Positions 43,497 through 54,490 of a stretch of 64,000 bases of DNA are shown here, one piece after another. The notes under the pieces were generated by a model. That model was not told the origin of the DNA and did not search any database. It saw only the letters and a list, made by a program, of their open reading frames with translations. How positions within the stretch are numbered: the stretch's first letter is position 1; the number at the start of each line of letters is the position of its first letter. This stretch comes from Zingiber officinale (lineage: Eukaryota > Streptophyta > Magnoliopsida > Zingiberales > Zingiberaceae): NCBI RefSeq assembly GCF_018446385.1, contig NW_024589872.1:62001-126000 (forward strand), written 5' to 3'. The position numbers and the translations under genes were made by a program.

Positions 43497-45037
43497 CACA
43501 TGCCATGACATCATTTTTGCATTCATGTTTTATTATGAAAACACACAAAAATACCATGTCATGTCATACATACATCATGTAGTTATAGCAAATTTTCTTT
43601 TGAAAAATCATTTATTTTTGATGTATACCATAGCACATCATGCATTATTTTTAATTTCTTGTAATTAAGGACAAAGGGCTTCAATCACTAACAAGTAACA
43701 TCCTTGGTGGATGTTCAAAATTCTTAAAATGCCTAGATAGAAATGCATGATCCATAGTTTAGGGTAAAATCAAACTTTACATCTCACAAAGACTTATAAG
43801 GTGACTTATATGTATTTTAGTGCACATTATATACAAGTGAGATATTAGGACGATGAACAAAATTCAAGATGTTGATTTAATGCATCTAGTTGAGTTTTAG
43901 GTTCATCAAAACACATAGTTATGTGTTTTCCAATCATTGGGAAAGCTAATGTACAAGTCATGTGCATTGAGCCCAAAGAATATGGTTGTATATTGGTTTT
44001 GAAAATGATTTCAAATGCTTTTGGAAAACCTTGGTGAAGACTATCTTTTGATAGTAATCATCATTGAAAAGTTAGGCACAAACTTGAAGAAAACACTAAA
44101 GTTTTTACAAGCTTTCAAGTTTGTGTCAATATTTGAAAATAGGAAGTATTTTCGTAGAAAACTTTTTTTCCTTGATAGTGTATATACTAAGTAATGTCTA
44201 CACAAATTTTTATGATTTTTAGAATTCTGTAGAATTTTTGGGGAGTTTCTGAAGTTCGCTGAAATTAACCTTCAGAAAATCAAGGCTTCAATCGATCACC
44301 TGATCGATTGGAATGCCTCAATCGATTGGGTGATAGATTGATAAGGCAGATATCGCGAACACAAACTCAGTGGATTGATCCACCGATCGATCCACACTGC
44401 TTCAATCGATCCATTGATCGATTGAAGTGATGATTTTGGCCGGGAAAGCATGTTTTCAGCATTTTAGACCATGTTTAGTCTAGGTAACCTTTCCTAACCC
44501 CTCAAAACACATTTGTTTTTATTTAGGGGGAGTTTCATGATGAAAACAAGATTGGATTGGTTAAGGAAGACTAAGTAGAAGTTTAGGTTGAGGTTTGGTT
44601 TTATTTTTAAATTTTTAAACCTCAAAACTTCTGAATTTTGGGTTTCCTAAAGATTTAGGGATTCCAAGTCATTGTTGGTGCAATGACAGAAGTTACGTGC
44701 ATGGTTTTAGGGGGAGTTACTCTTTAAGGACATGGAATTTATTTTCCGACACCATTGAAGGTGGTTAAACCTTCGTTTAGAAAGACAATTGCTCAAGGTT
44801 GAGCATTGAAAAACAATGGAGAGTGAATATCTTCATTGAGGGGTTATGAATGCTCTAGGATGAGCATCATAATGTGGAGTACTGCTCCAGGGTGAGCAGT
44901 TAATACAGTGAAGGGTATGAGACCTTCATTGTTGGATTGGTTAACCCTCAAGGGTAAGCGTTGAAGATAATGAAGGGTATGAGACTTTTATTATGGTGTT
45001 GTGAACAACGTTTAAATTAAGGGTGAGCAACCTTTAT

Positions 45038-47695
45038 TGTTGGTTGCTACTCGGAAAACCTAGAGGTTCCACTGTACAAAAATTTTGTACAAAGGTCTGA
45101 ACCTTTTCCTAGCTACCATGTGTTCTTTTAAATTAAATTTTGGATCGCCTGCGGAACTTAACACGTTTGATCCAAAACTTAATCTATTTGTTCTTTTAGG
45201 TTTTTACTTGGATCTCCTGCGGAACTTAACACGTTCGACCCAAGTCACCTTAAGTTATTAATTCCATTAAATATTAATTTCCATAATTGGTTCCCAGTAC
45301 TGACGTGGCGAGGCATATGACCTTCTTGGATATGGGAGCAACCACCACCGACTAGACAAAACCTTTTATGGAAAGCTAATATTTAATTTCCTAAAATAAC
45401 TTTAGGTTAACCGAAAAGAACAATCAAATCACAAGGAAAAGAAAAACAAAAGAACACTATATCGAAAACAAATTCGAAACTCTAGAATCATCTGCCTCTT
45501 GTATTTAGTATTATTTCCAAAAATAACTAGTATGATGCGGAAAGAAAAAATACTAGTTATACCTTTTAGAAAAACCTCTTGATCTTCTACCGTATTCCTC
45601 TTCTAACCTCGGACGTTGTGTGGGCAACGATCTTCCGAGATGAGAAACCACCAAAGCACCTTCTCCTTTCTTCAAATTTCGGCCAAGCACAAAGCTTCCA
45701 AAAGATGAAGATCTTTTCCACCAACCAAGCTCCAAGGGATGTAGGCTTTCTCTCCTTCTTCCTCAAGCTAGATCCGGCCACCAATTAAAACTCCATAAGC
45801 ATGAAGAGGTTCGGCCACAAAGAGAAGAAGAAGAGAAGAAGGAAGGGCCGGCCACACCACCAAGGAAAAGAGGAAGAAAAATAGAATAGAGTCATTTTTC
45901 TTGAAGCCTCCTCTACCCCCTCTTTTATAATCCTTGGTCTTGGCAAATAAGGAAAATTTAATAAAAATTTTCTTAATTCTTTTTCCATTGAAAAGAAAAA
46001 TTATTTAATTAAAAATAATTTTCTTTTTCAAATACAATGGCCGGCCACCTCAAGCCCCAAATCAAGAAAAGTTTTAATTAAAACAAGAATTAAAACTTCC
46101 TAATTTGTTTCCGGGAATTTATAAAAATTTCTCCAATAATTTAATCCCTTCATGATTGGTTTATAAAAAGAAAATTTAATAAATTAAAATATTTCTTTTA
46201 AACATGTGGATAAAAAGAAAGTTATCCTAAAAATTAAAATCTCTTTTAATCTACAAATAAGGAAATATATCAAGTCTTTTCTTAAACTTTTGTAGAAACT
46301 AATAAAAGAGAATTATTAATTTTTAAACTTTCTTTTAAATCATGAACATGGTTAAAAAGGAAAGTTTTCTTAAAATTTAAAATCCTCCTTTAATCAACAA
46401 ATAAGGAAAGTTTTCAAATTTTAAACTCTCTTTTAAACATGTAGATGATTTACAAATAAGGAAAGTTTTTATCAAAAATTAAAACCATCCTTTTAAACTA
46501 CAAATAAGGAAAGAGATTAATCTCTTCTCTTAATCTTTTGTAGAAAGCAATAAAAGGAAATTTTTAATTTTTAAACTCTTTTTTAAAATCATGATATCCA
46601 CATAAGAAATAATTTTAATAAAAATCCTTTTTAATATTCTAGTGGCCGGCCACCTAAGCTTGGGACCCAAGCTTTGGCCGGCCACCTACATTGATCTTGG
46701 CCTGCCCTAGCTTGGGTTCCAAGCTAGCTTGGCCGGCCCCATTGGATGGGTAAGAAGGTGGGTATGCGGTGGGTATAAATCTCTATATACTAGAGGCTAC
46801 GATAGGGACCGAGAGGAGGAATTGGTTTTGGTCTCCCGATGAAATTAAGCATCCCGTGTTCGCCCCGAACACACAACTTAATTTCATCAATAATAATTCA
46901 TTCCACTAAAGAACTATTATTGAACTACCGCACCAATCCCAAATTACATTTTGGGCTCCTTATTATGAGTGTGTTAGTCTCCCTGTATTTAAGATAACAA
47001 ATGTCCACTAATTAAGTAAGTTACTGATAACTCGCTTAATTAATATCTAGCTCCAAGAGTAGTACCACTCAACTTCATCATCATGTCGGACTAAGTCCAC
47101 CTGCAGGGTTTAACATGACAATCCTTATGAGCTCCTCTTGGGGACATTCTCAACCTAGATTACTAAGACACAGTTTCCTTCTATAATCAACAACACACAC
47201 TATAAGTGATATCATTTCCCAACTTATCGGTCTTATTGATTCATCGAACTAAATCTCACCCATTGATAAATTAAAGAAATAAATATCAAATATATGTGCT
47301 TGTTATTATATTAGGATTAAGAGCACACACTTCCATAATAACTGAGGTGTTTGTTTCTTCATAAAGTCAGTATAAAAGGAACGACCTCAAATGGTCCTAC
47401 TCAATACACTCTAAGTGTACTAGTGTAATTATATAGTTAAGATAAACTAATACCTAATTATACTACGACCTTCCAATGGTTTGTTCCTTTCCATCTTGGT
47501 CGTGAGCTACTGTTTATAATTTATAAGGAACCTATAACATGATCTTCTGTGTGTGACACCACACACCATGTTATCTACAATATAAATTAATTGAGCAACT
47601 ACATTTATCATAAATGTAGATATTTGACCAATGTGATTCTTATTTCTAGATAAATATTTATACCAAAAGCTAGACTTTTAATATACACTCTAACA
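45038..47695 (+). mobile_element. solo LTR, 2.66-kb family, copy 2
   Basis: 2658 bp, TGTTGGTTGC to ACTCTAACA. Collinear with copy 1, including the palindrome near its left end (45073-45090), a TATA-like GGGTATAAATC near 46771 and the hairpin at 46838-46888. No 5-bp duplication is visible: TTTAT on the left, GTTAA on the right. Instead, about 112 bp on the right (from 47696) repeats sequence lying 139 bp to the left (from 44899). Confidence 0.85.
46838..46888 (+). promoter_or_regulatory. conserved hairpin in solo LTR copy 2
   Basis: A 12-bp outer stem GATGAAATTAAG / CTTAATTTCATC encloses a perfect 7-bp stem GTGTTCG / CGAACAC with a three-base loop. It lies about 65 bp downstream of a TATA box, as in copy 1. 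Confidence 0.65.
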
Positions 47696-48043
47696 GTTAA
47701 TACAGTGAAGGGTATGAGACCTTCATTGTTGGATTGGTTAACGCTCAAGGGTGAGCGTTGAAGATAATGAAGGGTATGAGACTTTTATTATGGTGTTGTG
47801 AACAACGAGTGAAGTTGTGAACAATGGTGAGTAACTCTTCAGGGGGAGAGTTCTTTTTTATGTGTGCCAATAGGGAGAGAATGTAGGGTTTAAGTTAGGT
47901 CTTCGTTACCTAAAGAGGGAGTTTGTCCTCTAGGAAAGGGGGAGAATAAAGAAAACCCTCATTCATGCCTTGGCATGAAAGAAGTTGAGGCTATGGGATG
48001 AGCCTAACTTAAAGGCATTGTCAAACATCAAAAAGGGAAAGAT

Positions 48044-49704
48044 TGTTGGTGCAATATTTCATAGGTCAAGGTTGACCTAATTGACCAAGCTTGAGATGGC
48101 TCAAACTTGAGTCTTGATGTTTGGGTTTCGATGTTTGACAATACATGGAGACTGATAATACATGGAGATTGCAAGTGCAATCGTTCATTTGGGGAGATTG
48201 TTGGTACAATTCTCCTCTGGTCAAGGTTGACCAGTTAGATGTGAAGAAGAGTCAAGTAGGTCAAAACTAACTAGATACTTGATTGAGAAGTCCTGGTGAG
48301 TGAAGCTAGGCAGTTGGAAAATCCTAGTGAGTGAACTAGGTGAAAGACCTAGTGAGTGAAGCTAGGCAGTATGAAAATCCTAGTGAGTGAAGCTAGGTGA
48401 AAGTCCTGGTGAATGAAGCCAGGCAGATGGGAAACCCTAGTGAGTGAAACTAGGTGACAGTCCTGGTGAGTGAAGCTAGGCAGATGAGAAACCTTAGTAG
48501 TGAAGCTAGGTGAAAGTCCTAGTGAGTGAAGCCAGGCAGATGGGAAGCCCTAGTGAGTGAAGCTAGGCAGAAGGGAAGTTATGGTGATTGAAGCCAAACA
48601 TGTGGAAATCCAGATGGGTCAAGGTTGACCGGACACCTGGTATTAAGAAGTCCAAGTAGGTCAAAGGGTTGACCGGATACTTGGCACGAGAAGAAAAGTC
48701 CAAGTGGGTCAAAGGGATTGACCGAACATTTGGTGAGGAAGTCCTAGCAGGTCGAGGGTGACCGGATGCTAGACATGATGTCCTAACAGGTCATAGTTGA
48801 CCAGATGTTTGGTTTTATGGGCTTGGGACTTGATAGGGCAAATCAAGTTGAATCAATCGATCAACCGATCGATTGAATCATGTCCAATCGATCGGTTAAT
48901 TGATTGGGTGAGGTACCGCGACAAAATCTTCTCCCAATCGATCACCCGATCGATTGGGGAGAATTGATGCTCGCATAGAAGCCCTCCCAATCGATCACCC
49001 GATCGAGTGGGAGCCTCCAATCGATCGGGCGATCGATTGGAGTGCAGGAAATCGGGCGAGAACCCTGAATGGATCGGGCAATCGATTCAGGCGATTTCCA
49101 GATAACACAGAGGCGCTCTGGATCGATCGACCGATTGATCCAAAGCCTCCCTAATCGATGGGGAGCAATCTAATCGATTGGGATCCGACCGTTGGTGCAT
49201 ATTATATCCATTGGTGAGCATTCTTCTTCGCACAGCTCACACGACTACAACCTGATTCTTCTCCGATCTTCACAGCGTTTTCTCCAGAGCTCACCGCCAA
49301 TTCTTGAAGCTTCTTGGAGTAAGGTGTTCTTGCACTTCCAAGGTCAAGAGGCAACAACTAGCCATAAGTAAGCAAGAAGAAGGAGTTTTTATTTGTATAT
49401 TCTGTATTTTCTTCTTGCGTGAGTTGTATTTGTTATATGGGTTTGTACAAGACTTATCCGCCTTCAGTAGTTACCGTAAAGGAGTGTTTTCATAGTGGAG
49501 AGTGTGTGTCGTGTGTGGATCCTTGGATTAGTCACCTCTTCTTGAGGTAGATACCAAGTAAATCCTTTGCGTTAGCGTTGTATTTTTGTTTCTTGTATTT
49601 TTCGCTACATATCATCACCAAGATACAAGCGACGACAAGACGACGAGCGCACGACGAGCTATTCACCCTCCCCCCTCCCCCTCTAGCACATTTCGACCCT
49701 AACA
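48044..49704 (+). mobile_element. Sirevirus-like 3' LTR with palindrome array
   Basis: 1661 bp, TGTTGGTGC to CCCTAACA, preceded by a polypurine tract. The U3 part (48290-48600) repeats a unit of about 40 bp around AGTCCTAGTGAGTGAAGC. 48850-49180 holds about seven AATCGATC-type palindromes. The same layout occurs in the solo LTR at 41874. The sequence then changes abruptly to a minus-strand gag remnant at 49705. No target duplication is visible, because the left end of the element is lost. Confidence 0.82.
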
Positions 49705-50500
49705 TGTCTGTCACCGTGTTGGCTTCAAACACGACCGCAGTGAAATCCAATTCCATGTTGTCAGAAGTTACGACCTGGTTCGTAGCATCCTTCTGACTTT
49801 TGGTTGGGTTTTTCGGGTGTCTGTAATCTTTGGACATGTGTCCTGGCTTTCCCCAGTTGTAGCACGTGCCCTTGAATTTCTTGCCTTTAGCCTTCTTTTT
49901 GGGTTGCTTCAACTTTTTGACTTTTGGCTTAGCCAAGTTAGACATCTCGTTGATTGCCCGTTTCGTTCCTCTAGAGTCGGACATCTTTCGATTATCTTCC
50001 TCTATTCGTAACCTCAGGATTAAGTCTTCAAGTGTCATTTCCTTTTGCTTGTGTTTTAGGTAATTTTTGAAATCCTTCTATGACGGAGGAAGTTTCTCGA
50101 TTACTTTGAATGATTCGTTTAGCTTCATGCCTTCAGCATCCAGATCATGCAGTATCAGTTGCATTTCTTAGATTTGAGATGTCACACTCTTGGAATCCAA
50201 CATATTAAAATCTAGAAATCGTGTCCGACGAGTGTTTTCAGTTTTGTATTTCTTTTCAAGTGATTCCCACATAGATTTTGCCGTTTCCATCGAACAATAC
50301 ATGTTATACAACGTGGTGTCCAATGCGTTGAGAACATAGTTGCGGCACAGGAAATCTCCGTGCGTCCACGTATCGCATGCAGCCTTATTATCGGACTTGC
50401 CTTCCGTAGCATCTAGTGGTCTTCATGCAAAAGTCGTACGAGGTTTAGCGTTGTCAGATAGAACAACATCTTTTGCTATCATCATTTGTAGTCAGTTCCG
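49705..50500 (-). pseudogene. Copia gag remnant with broken zinc knuckle
   Basis: Minus-strand gag: near 50460 the segment QKMLFYLTTLN, then SFKVIEKLPPS and LKHKQKEMTLEDLILRLRIE, a Lys-rich linker, and a zinc knuckle GTCYNWGKPGHMSKDYRHP. In the knuckle the second Cys is Trp and the last Cys is Tyr, so it cannot bind zinc as the CCHC form does. At least two in-frame stops are present. It is cut at 49705 by the adjoining LTR. Leader-like sequence continues to about 50700. No LTR of this element is recognised. Confidence 0.82.
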
Positions 50501-51488
50501 TTGAACAATGACTTTTCTCCGTGTGGAACGATGGTCAGTTTGTACGATATCGTTTTACGATTGTTGTTTGTCTCTAATAGCTCGAACTTGTAGTCGTTTT
50601 ACGACTGTCGGGATTGCCGCCGGGAGGATGCAAACTGATATCGTCGAAGTTAGTGTTCAACACTCTCCGTAAAACGATATTGATCCGCTACAAGTGCTTA
50701 CGGTGAGAATTCATCCTCGTGAGGATGCGAAGTGCAAAGTGCGCCAATAAAGTGCGCATGCGCGCTCGCAGGTCGCCCATGGGAAGAGAGTATCTTGTGT
50801 TTTGTGTTAACTCGATTAACACAACAATACATTTAAGGAAGAAATCTCTCTTGGAAATTTCGGATGTGGGACTATTCCCCATCTTATTTCTTAATGCTAT
50901 TTTGAACTTAACTTTAAACAATTAATTTCTCATTCACCCGTAATTGATTTTGAGTAAATTAATAATCTAGATTCATCTACGCGAAACATAAATTTCGATT
51001 TAGAATTTAATTCTGACTTTCATCGATTGATGGAATCTTGATTTTTCCTTGTAAAATCATATTGGTTATTTTAAGATTCAATATCCAATAATATTTTGAT
51101 ATACTTTTAGTTTCTATTATTTTTCTATCTAGTTGATAAATGAATTTTTATATAAATTTGAATTGAAATAAGAAATATAAGTTATAGCTGTTCTATTTGT
51201 CGTAAAAATTATTTTTTGAATCTTTCATTCCTCGGTTCGATATCACTGTGGCTCGGGCTCCAATAATTGGTGGAGATTTTAATAAATTTGTAATAATTTG
51301 GATGATTCCAGCGACATGTCGGCCCCACACCACTCCTTCCAATGGATTTAATTTGATTAAAGCCATTGTTTTCAATTAAATTCTGGAACACCAACCGACA
51401 TGACCTAACCCATCATAAATCATAATTTCCCCACGAGAAAAGAATTTAGTCCAGGGGGAGTGCACACAAACACGACCACACACTGCTA

Positions 51489-51524
<36 letters not shown>

Positions 51525-52102
51525 ATTTTGAGACGGTACATCTGGTGTCAGTTGTATTGAAAATATTGCAAAGTTAATATTGAAAAAACAGAACACCATG
51601 AAAATTGGATTTCCTATTTATTAATTAATACTGCACCCACTTGAATGCCTCCCCTGCATTATGCCACGGCCTGAGGAGAGTGATAAGGTTGCAGCAGCAG
51701 TGGTCAATCCTTCCCCTCCACCCACCTTCTGCTGTGCGTCCACAGGTGTAATTGAATTTCAGGAATTGCCCACCCAGACAAATTAAGCCCATAGATAGGA
51801 GAGTGAAAAAAACAAGCTTCGTTTGGACTTTCCCTGCGTCCCCTCTTAGCTTCTCTTTTCCATTCCATCCTGTGGGCTAGGATAATTTCTTTACTTTAAA
51901 ATTCTATCAACCTTTTCGATCCTTTTTAATTTCTATCTTGCGCGCTACCTCTATTGATTGCATCATTCGTACATTTTAGACAATCCCTGCCAATCGGCTC
52001 GCTGTAGTAGTAGTGAACAGGCAGGGGTATAAAGCAGGCATGCCTCCCTTGGTGGGCACAGACTTGATCGCCTCCTGAATCTGGGCTAATTGTTGGCTTC
52101 TG
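50501..52102. other. retroelement leader, spacer and S40 upstream region
   Basis: 50501-50720 looks like leader of the gag remnant, with repeated GTAAAACGAT motifs. 50720-51650 is AT-rich without recognised features, with a TTTTG simple repeat at 51490-51525. 51650-52102 is GC-richer and probably holds the S40 promoter and leader. Confidence 0.5.
52027..52034 (+). promoter_or_regulatory. possible TATA box of the S40 gene
   Basis: GTATAAAG lies 75 bp upstream of the start codon, implying a leader of about 45 bases. Position and sequence fit, but there is no independent support. Confidence 0.4.
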
Positions 52103-52564
52103 ATGATGGCGGAGGGGTGCGGTGAGGAGTTTGAGGAAGAGGAGGTGTGGGCTGCTGTGACGGCGGTCAGGGGCACCAAAACAGCGACTCCCAGGACTAG
52201 AAAAGGTGAGGATGATTCTTTTGACGTTGATGCTAATAGTAGGACGAGTAGGCGGATTCAATTCCCACGGTTGAGTGGCGGCGGCGGAGAACTGGGGCGA
52301 TCCGCGCCGCTCAGAATCCCGGACTGGTCCAAGGTCTTTAAGCATGGCCGTGGAGATATTGAGGAGGAGGAGGAGGAGGAGGAGGAGGAGGATGTCGGGG
52401 AGGATGGAGATCCTCCGCATGAGTGGCTGGCCAAGAAGATGGCCAAGAGCCAGCTGATATCGTTGTCTTCGTCGGTGTGCGAAGGAGCTGGGAGGACGCT
52501 GAAGGGGAGAGATCTCAGCAAGGTCAGGAATGCCGTGCTCACAAGGACTGGCTTCTTAGAGTAA
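52103..52564 (+). CDS. S40 / DUF584 senescence-regulator family protein
   Basis: Intronless, 153 residues. The family (Senescence_reg, PF04520) is plant-specific, usually nuclear and induced in leaf senescence, dark and stress responses; biochemical activity is unknown. Visible features: an acidic head (EEFEEEEVWAAV), a Ser/Arg/Gly middle, the conserved APLRIPDWSKVF motif near residues 72-83, ten consecutive Glu (GAG microsatellite, 52361-52390), PPHEWLAKK, and the hallmark C-terminus GRTLKGRDLSKVRNAVLTRT. The length is normal. Two Met codons open the frame (52103, 52106); either could start. No retroelement adjoins the coding region. Confidence 0.92.
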   Translation: MMAEGCGEEFEEEEVWAAVTAVRGTKTATPRTRKGEDDSFDVDANSRTSRRIQFPRLSGGGGELGRSAPLRIPDWSKVFKHGRGDIEEEEEEEEEEDVGEDGDPPHEWLAKKMAKSQLISLSSSVCEGAGRTLKGRDLSKVRNAVLTRTGFLE

Positions 52565-53220
52565 GAAGTAAGAACTAAGAAGAAGCTAAGCTTCTATATA
52601 TTTCCTTTAATTTCTTTTTCGTTATTTATTTTATATGTTTGAATATATCTAATGATCAGATCAAGATTTTGCTGTGTAAGGATTAAGATTGTATGGAAGT
52701 ATAAGTAATAGATATTCTCTTATTTTTCTCTGATTGGATTCGCATCATGATTTTTCAATGAATTCCTACGCCTCGACAACGATTCCTCAACATAAGATCA
52801 GGAATCAGACTTATTTGTGGAGTACTCGTTGAAACATAAGATCTATGTGACATGCAGAATTGAGGTTGGATTGACCAATTACACTGCGGTGCTGGCTACG
52901 ATAACAACGACATCGAGAAAGCTATGTATTTTATAAATAATGATTTCTTTTACTTGGTCGAAAGATTTCTCTAATCTTTTACTTGTTTTTTTCTCCTTCA
53001 ATGTTTGTTTATTATTCCAATGAATCATCTAAGACGGAATTTCTCCATAGTTCTAATCTGATGATTTTAAATTAACTTCTGGCATAGATCATTTGGACAC
53101 ACACGTAGTGTTAGTGCAGGCAGCAGGCCAACATCTCGATGAACTGTAGTGCACATCAATAAATCTATAAACTGAAGTATTAAAGCTATCGTTCTCTAAC
53201 TTAGACGTGACGTGACTCAA
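52565..53220. other. 3' flank of S40 gene
   Basis: AT-rich spacer with the likely 3' UTR. No further gene or repeat is recognised. Confidence 0.5.
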
Positions 53221-53231
53221 CAAATACTACC

Positions 53232-53256
53232 CCTTTAGAAGTTGGGTTGGGATTTT

Positions 53257-53287
<31 letters not shown>

Positions 53288-53320
53288 ACCTCTTTAGAAG
53301 TTGGGTTGGGATTTTTCTTC

Positions 53321-53352
<32 letters not shown>
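53232..53352. repeat. duplicated unit with two AT microsatellites
   Basis: CTTTAGAAGTTGGGTTGGGA plus eight more bases occurs at 53232 and 53291, each copy followed by a TA run (about 53261-53287 and 53324-53352). This is a 59-bp duplication, probably by slippage. Confidence 0.85.
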
Positions 53353-53354
<2 letters not shown>

Positions 53355-53656
53355 GTTTACTCCCCCACTCGCTTAGTTTATAAATGGCTGGACGCTTTGG
53401 AAACTTGTGGTGTTTAATTTAGGAATAGGTAGTATATTTATTTATAAATTTTATATTTAGTTGAATGGAATAAAATTAAAATTTAAAAATTTAGATATTG
53501 ATGAAATTTATTTTCTTCCTAATATTTTGAGAGGATTGAAAATGAGAATTCAGTTTGAGACGTAAATATTCTTAATATATTTTTAAAAAATTTCTTTTAT
53601 ATCATTTTCTTCCTTATCTCTCCTCGCCCTTTCTCATCATTCTTTTACTTTCATCA

Positions 53657-53908
53657 TGCCCCCGGAGTAATGATACCGTGGTTGAACATCCAGATTATCT
53701 CTCAGACACCAGTGGTTCGAATCCCAGTTATGTCATATTTATAGGAATTTTTTCTCCAAATGAGGGGCGTAATCAAAAGATGCTGGGCTTCTAAGCTGGC
53801 CGCCACGTGTACTTCTCGATTTACCTTAGTGGTCGGCGGGAAACTTCCGTGGGACTGGGCTGGTCATCCTAGGCTCGACGTTATCCAGTCTGGTTAATCA
53901 TTTTTTTA
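53657..53908 (+). mobile_element. SINE-like element
   Basis: About 250 bp with a tRNA-style B box (GTGGTTCGAATCCC, near 53709) and an A-box-like stretch 40-50 bp upstream, then unrelated GC-rich body and a T-rich tail (near 53900). Flanked by TTCTTTTACTTTCATCA (53640-53656) and TTCTTTTACTTCCATCA (53909-53925), 16 of 17 bases alike, a typical long SINE target duplication. The surrounding DNA is pyrimidine-rich repeat, so part of that match could be coincidence. Confidence 0.6.
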
Positions 53909-53925
53909 TTCTTTTACTTCCATCA

Positions 53926-54490
53926 CACTTTATTTCCTCATTTTTTTTTCTCTCATCATACTTTCTCTCTCCTCTATCTCTCTCATCACACTTTCTTTTT
54001 TATCATCCTCTCATTATGTTCTCTCCTATCCCACTCTCTTTCCTCATTTTTCCTCATAATATTTTCTCTCTCCTCATTCTCTCCCATCACACACTCTCTC
54101 CTCATTTTCTCTCATCACACTTTCTTTCACTTCATTCTCTCCAATCAAACTCTCTCTCATCCCATTTTCTCTCATCATACTTTATCTCTCTTCATTCTCT
54201 CCTATTACACTTTCTCTCTCTTCATTGTCTTATATCACACTTTCTCTCTCTCTTCATTCTCTTATATCACACTTTCTCTTTCACCCCATTTTCTCTCTCC
54301 TCAACCATTATCATTTTATTTCTCCTCAACCATTATTCCATGCTCTCTCTCATCAAGATGGGGAAGCTGGGGGCAAGCGTAGTTATCTTTTGCCACTATG
54401 TTCTCTCCCATCACACTCTCTTTCCTCATTTTCTCTCATCATAATTTCGCTCTCTTCAGTCTCGCTTGTCATATTTTGCTCTCACATCTA
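53926..54490. repeat. pyrimidine-rich degenerate tandem repeat
   Basis: Irregular repetition of CTCTCATCACACTTTCTCTC-like units. Long open frames here encode only Ser/Leu/His/Phe repeats, so no protein is called. Confidence 0.85.

Larger units (their letters stand above)
41272..48043 (+). mobile_element. non-coding interior of a Sirevirus-like element, interrupted twice
   Basis: Three pieces (41272-41873, 43502-45037, 47696-48043) lead into the LTR at 48044. No protein is encoded. The text is that of the long 3' non-coding part of Sirevirus-type elements: repeated GTGCCAA segments, GGGGGAGTT blocks, and short GCTC...GAGC inverted motifs. Just before the LTR is a polypurine tract (AAAAAGGGAAAGAT). 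Interruptions are the solo LTRs 41874-43496 and 45038-47695. The element is truncated at its left by copy 3 of the 2.66-kb LTR family. Confidence 0.65.

Noticed and set aside
51926-52420. 164-codon minus-strand frame over the S40 gene
   Set aside because: Shadow of the S40 coding sequence; the plus frame carries the family motifs.
53705-53725. tRNA gene suggested by GGTTCGAATCCC
   Set aside because: No cloverleaf or acceptor stem; explained as the B box of a SINE.
54016-54444. 142-codon open frame
   Set aside because: Low-complexity Ser/Leu/His/Phe translation of a pyrimidine-rich tandem repeat.
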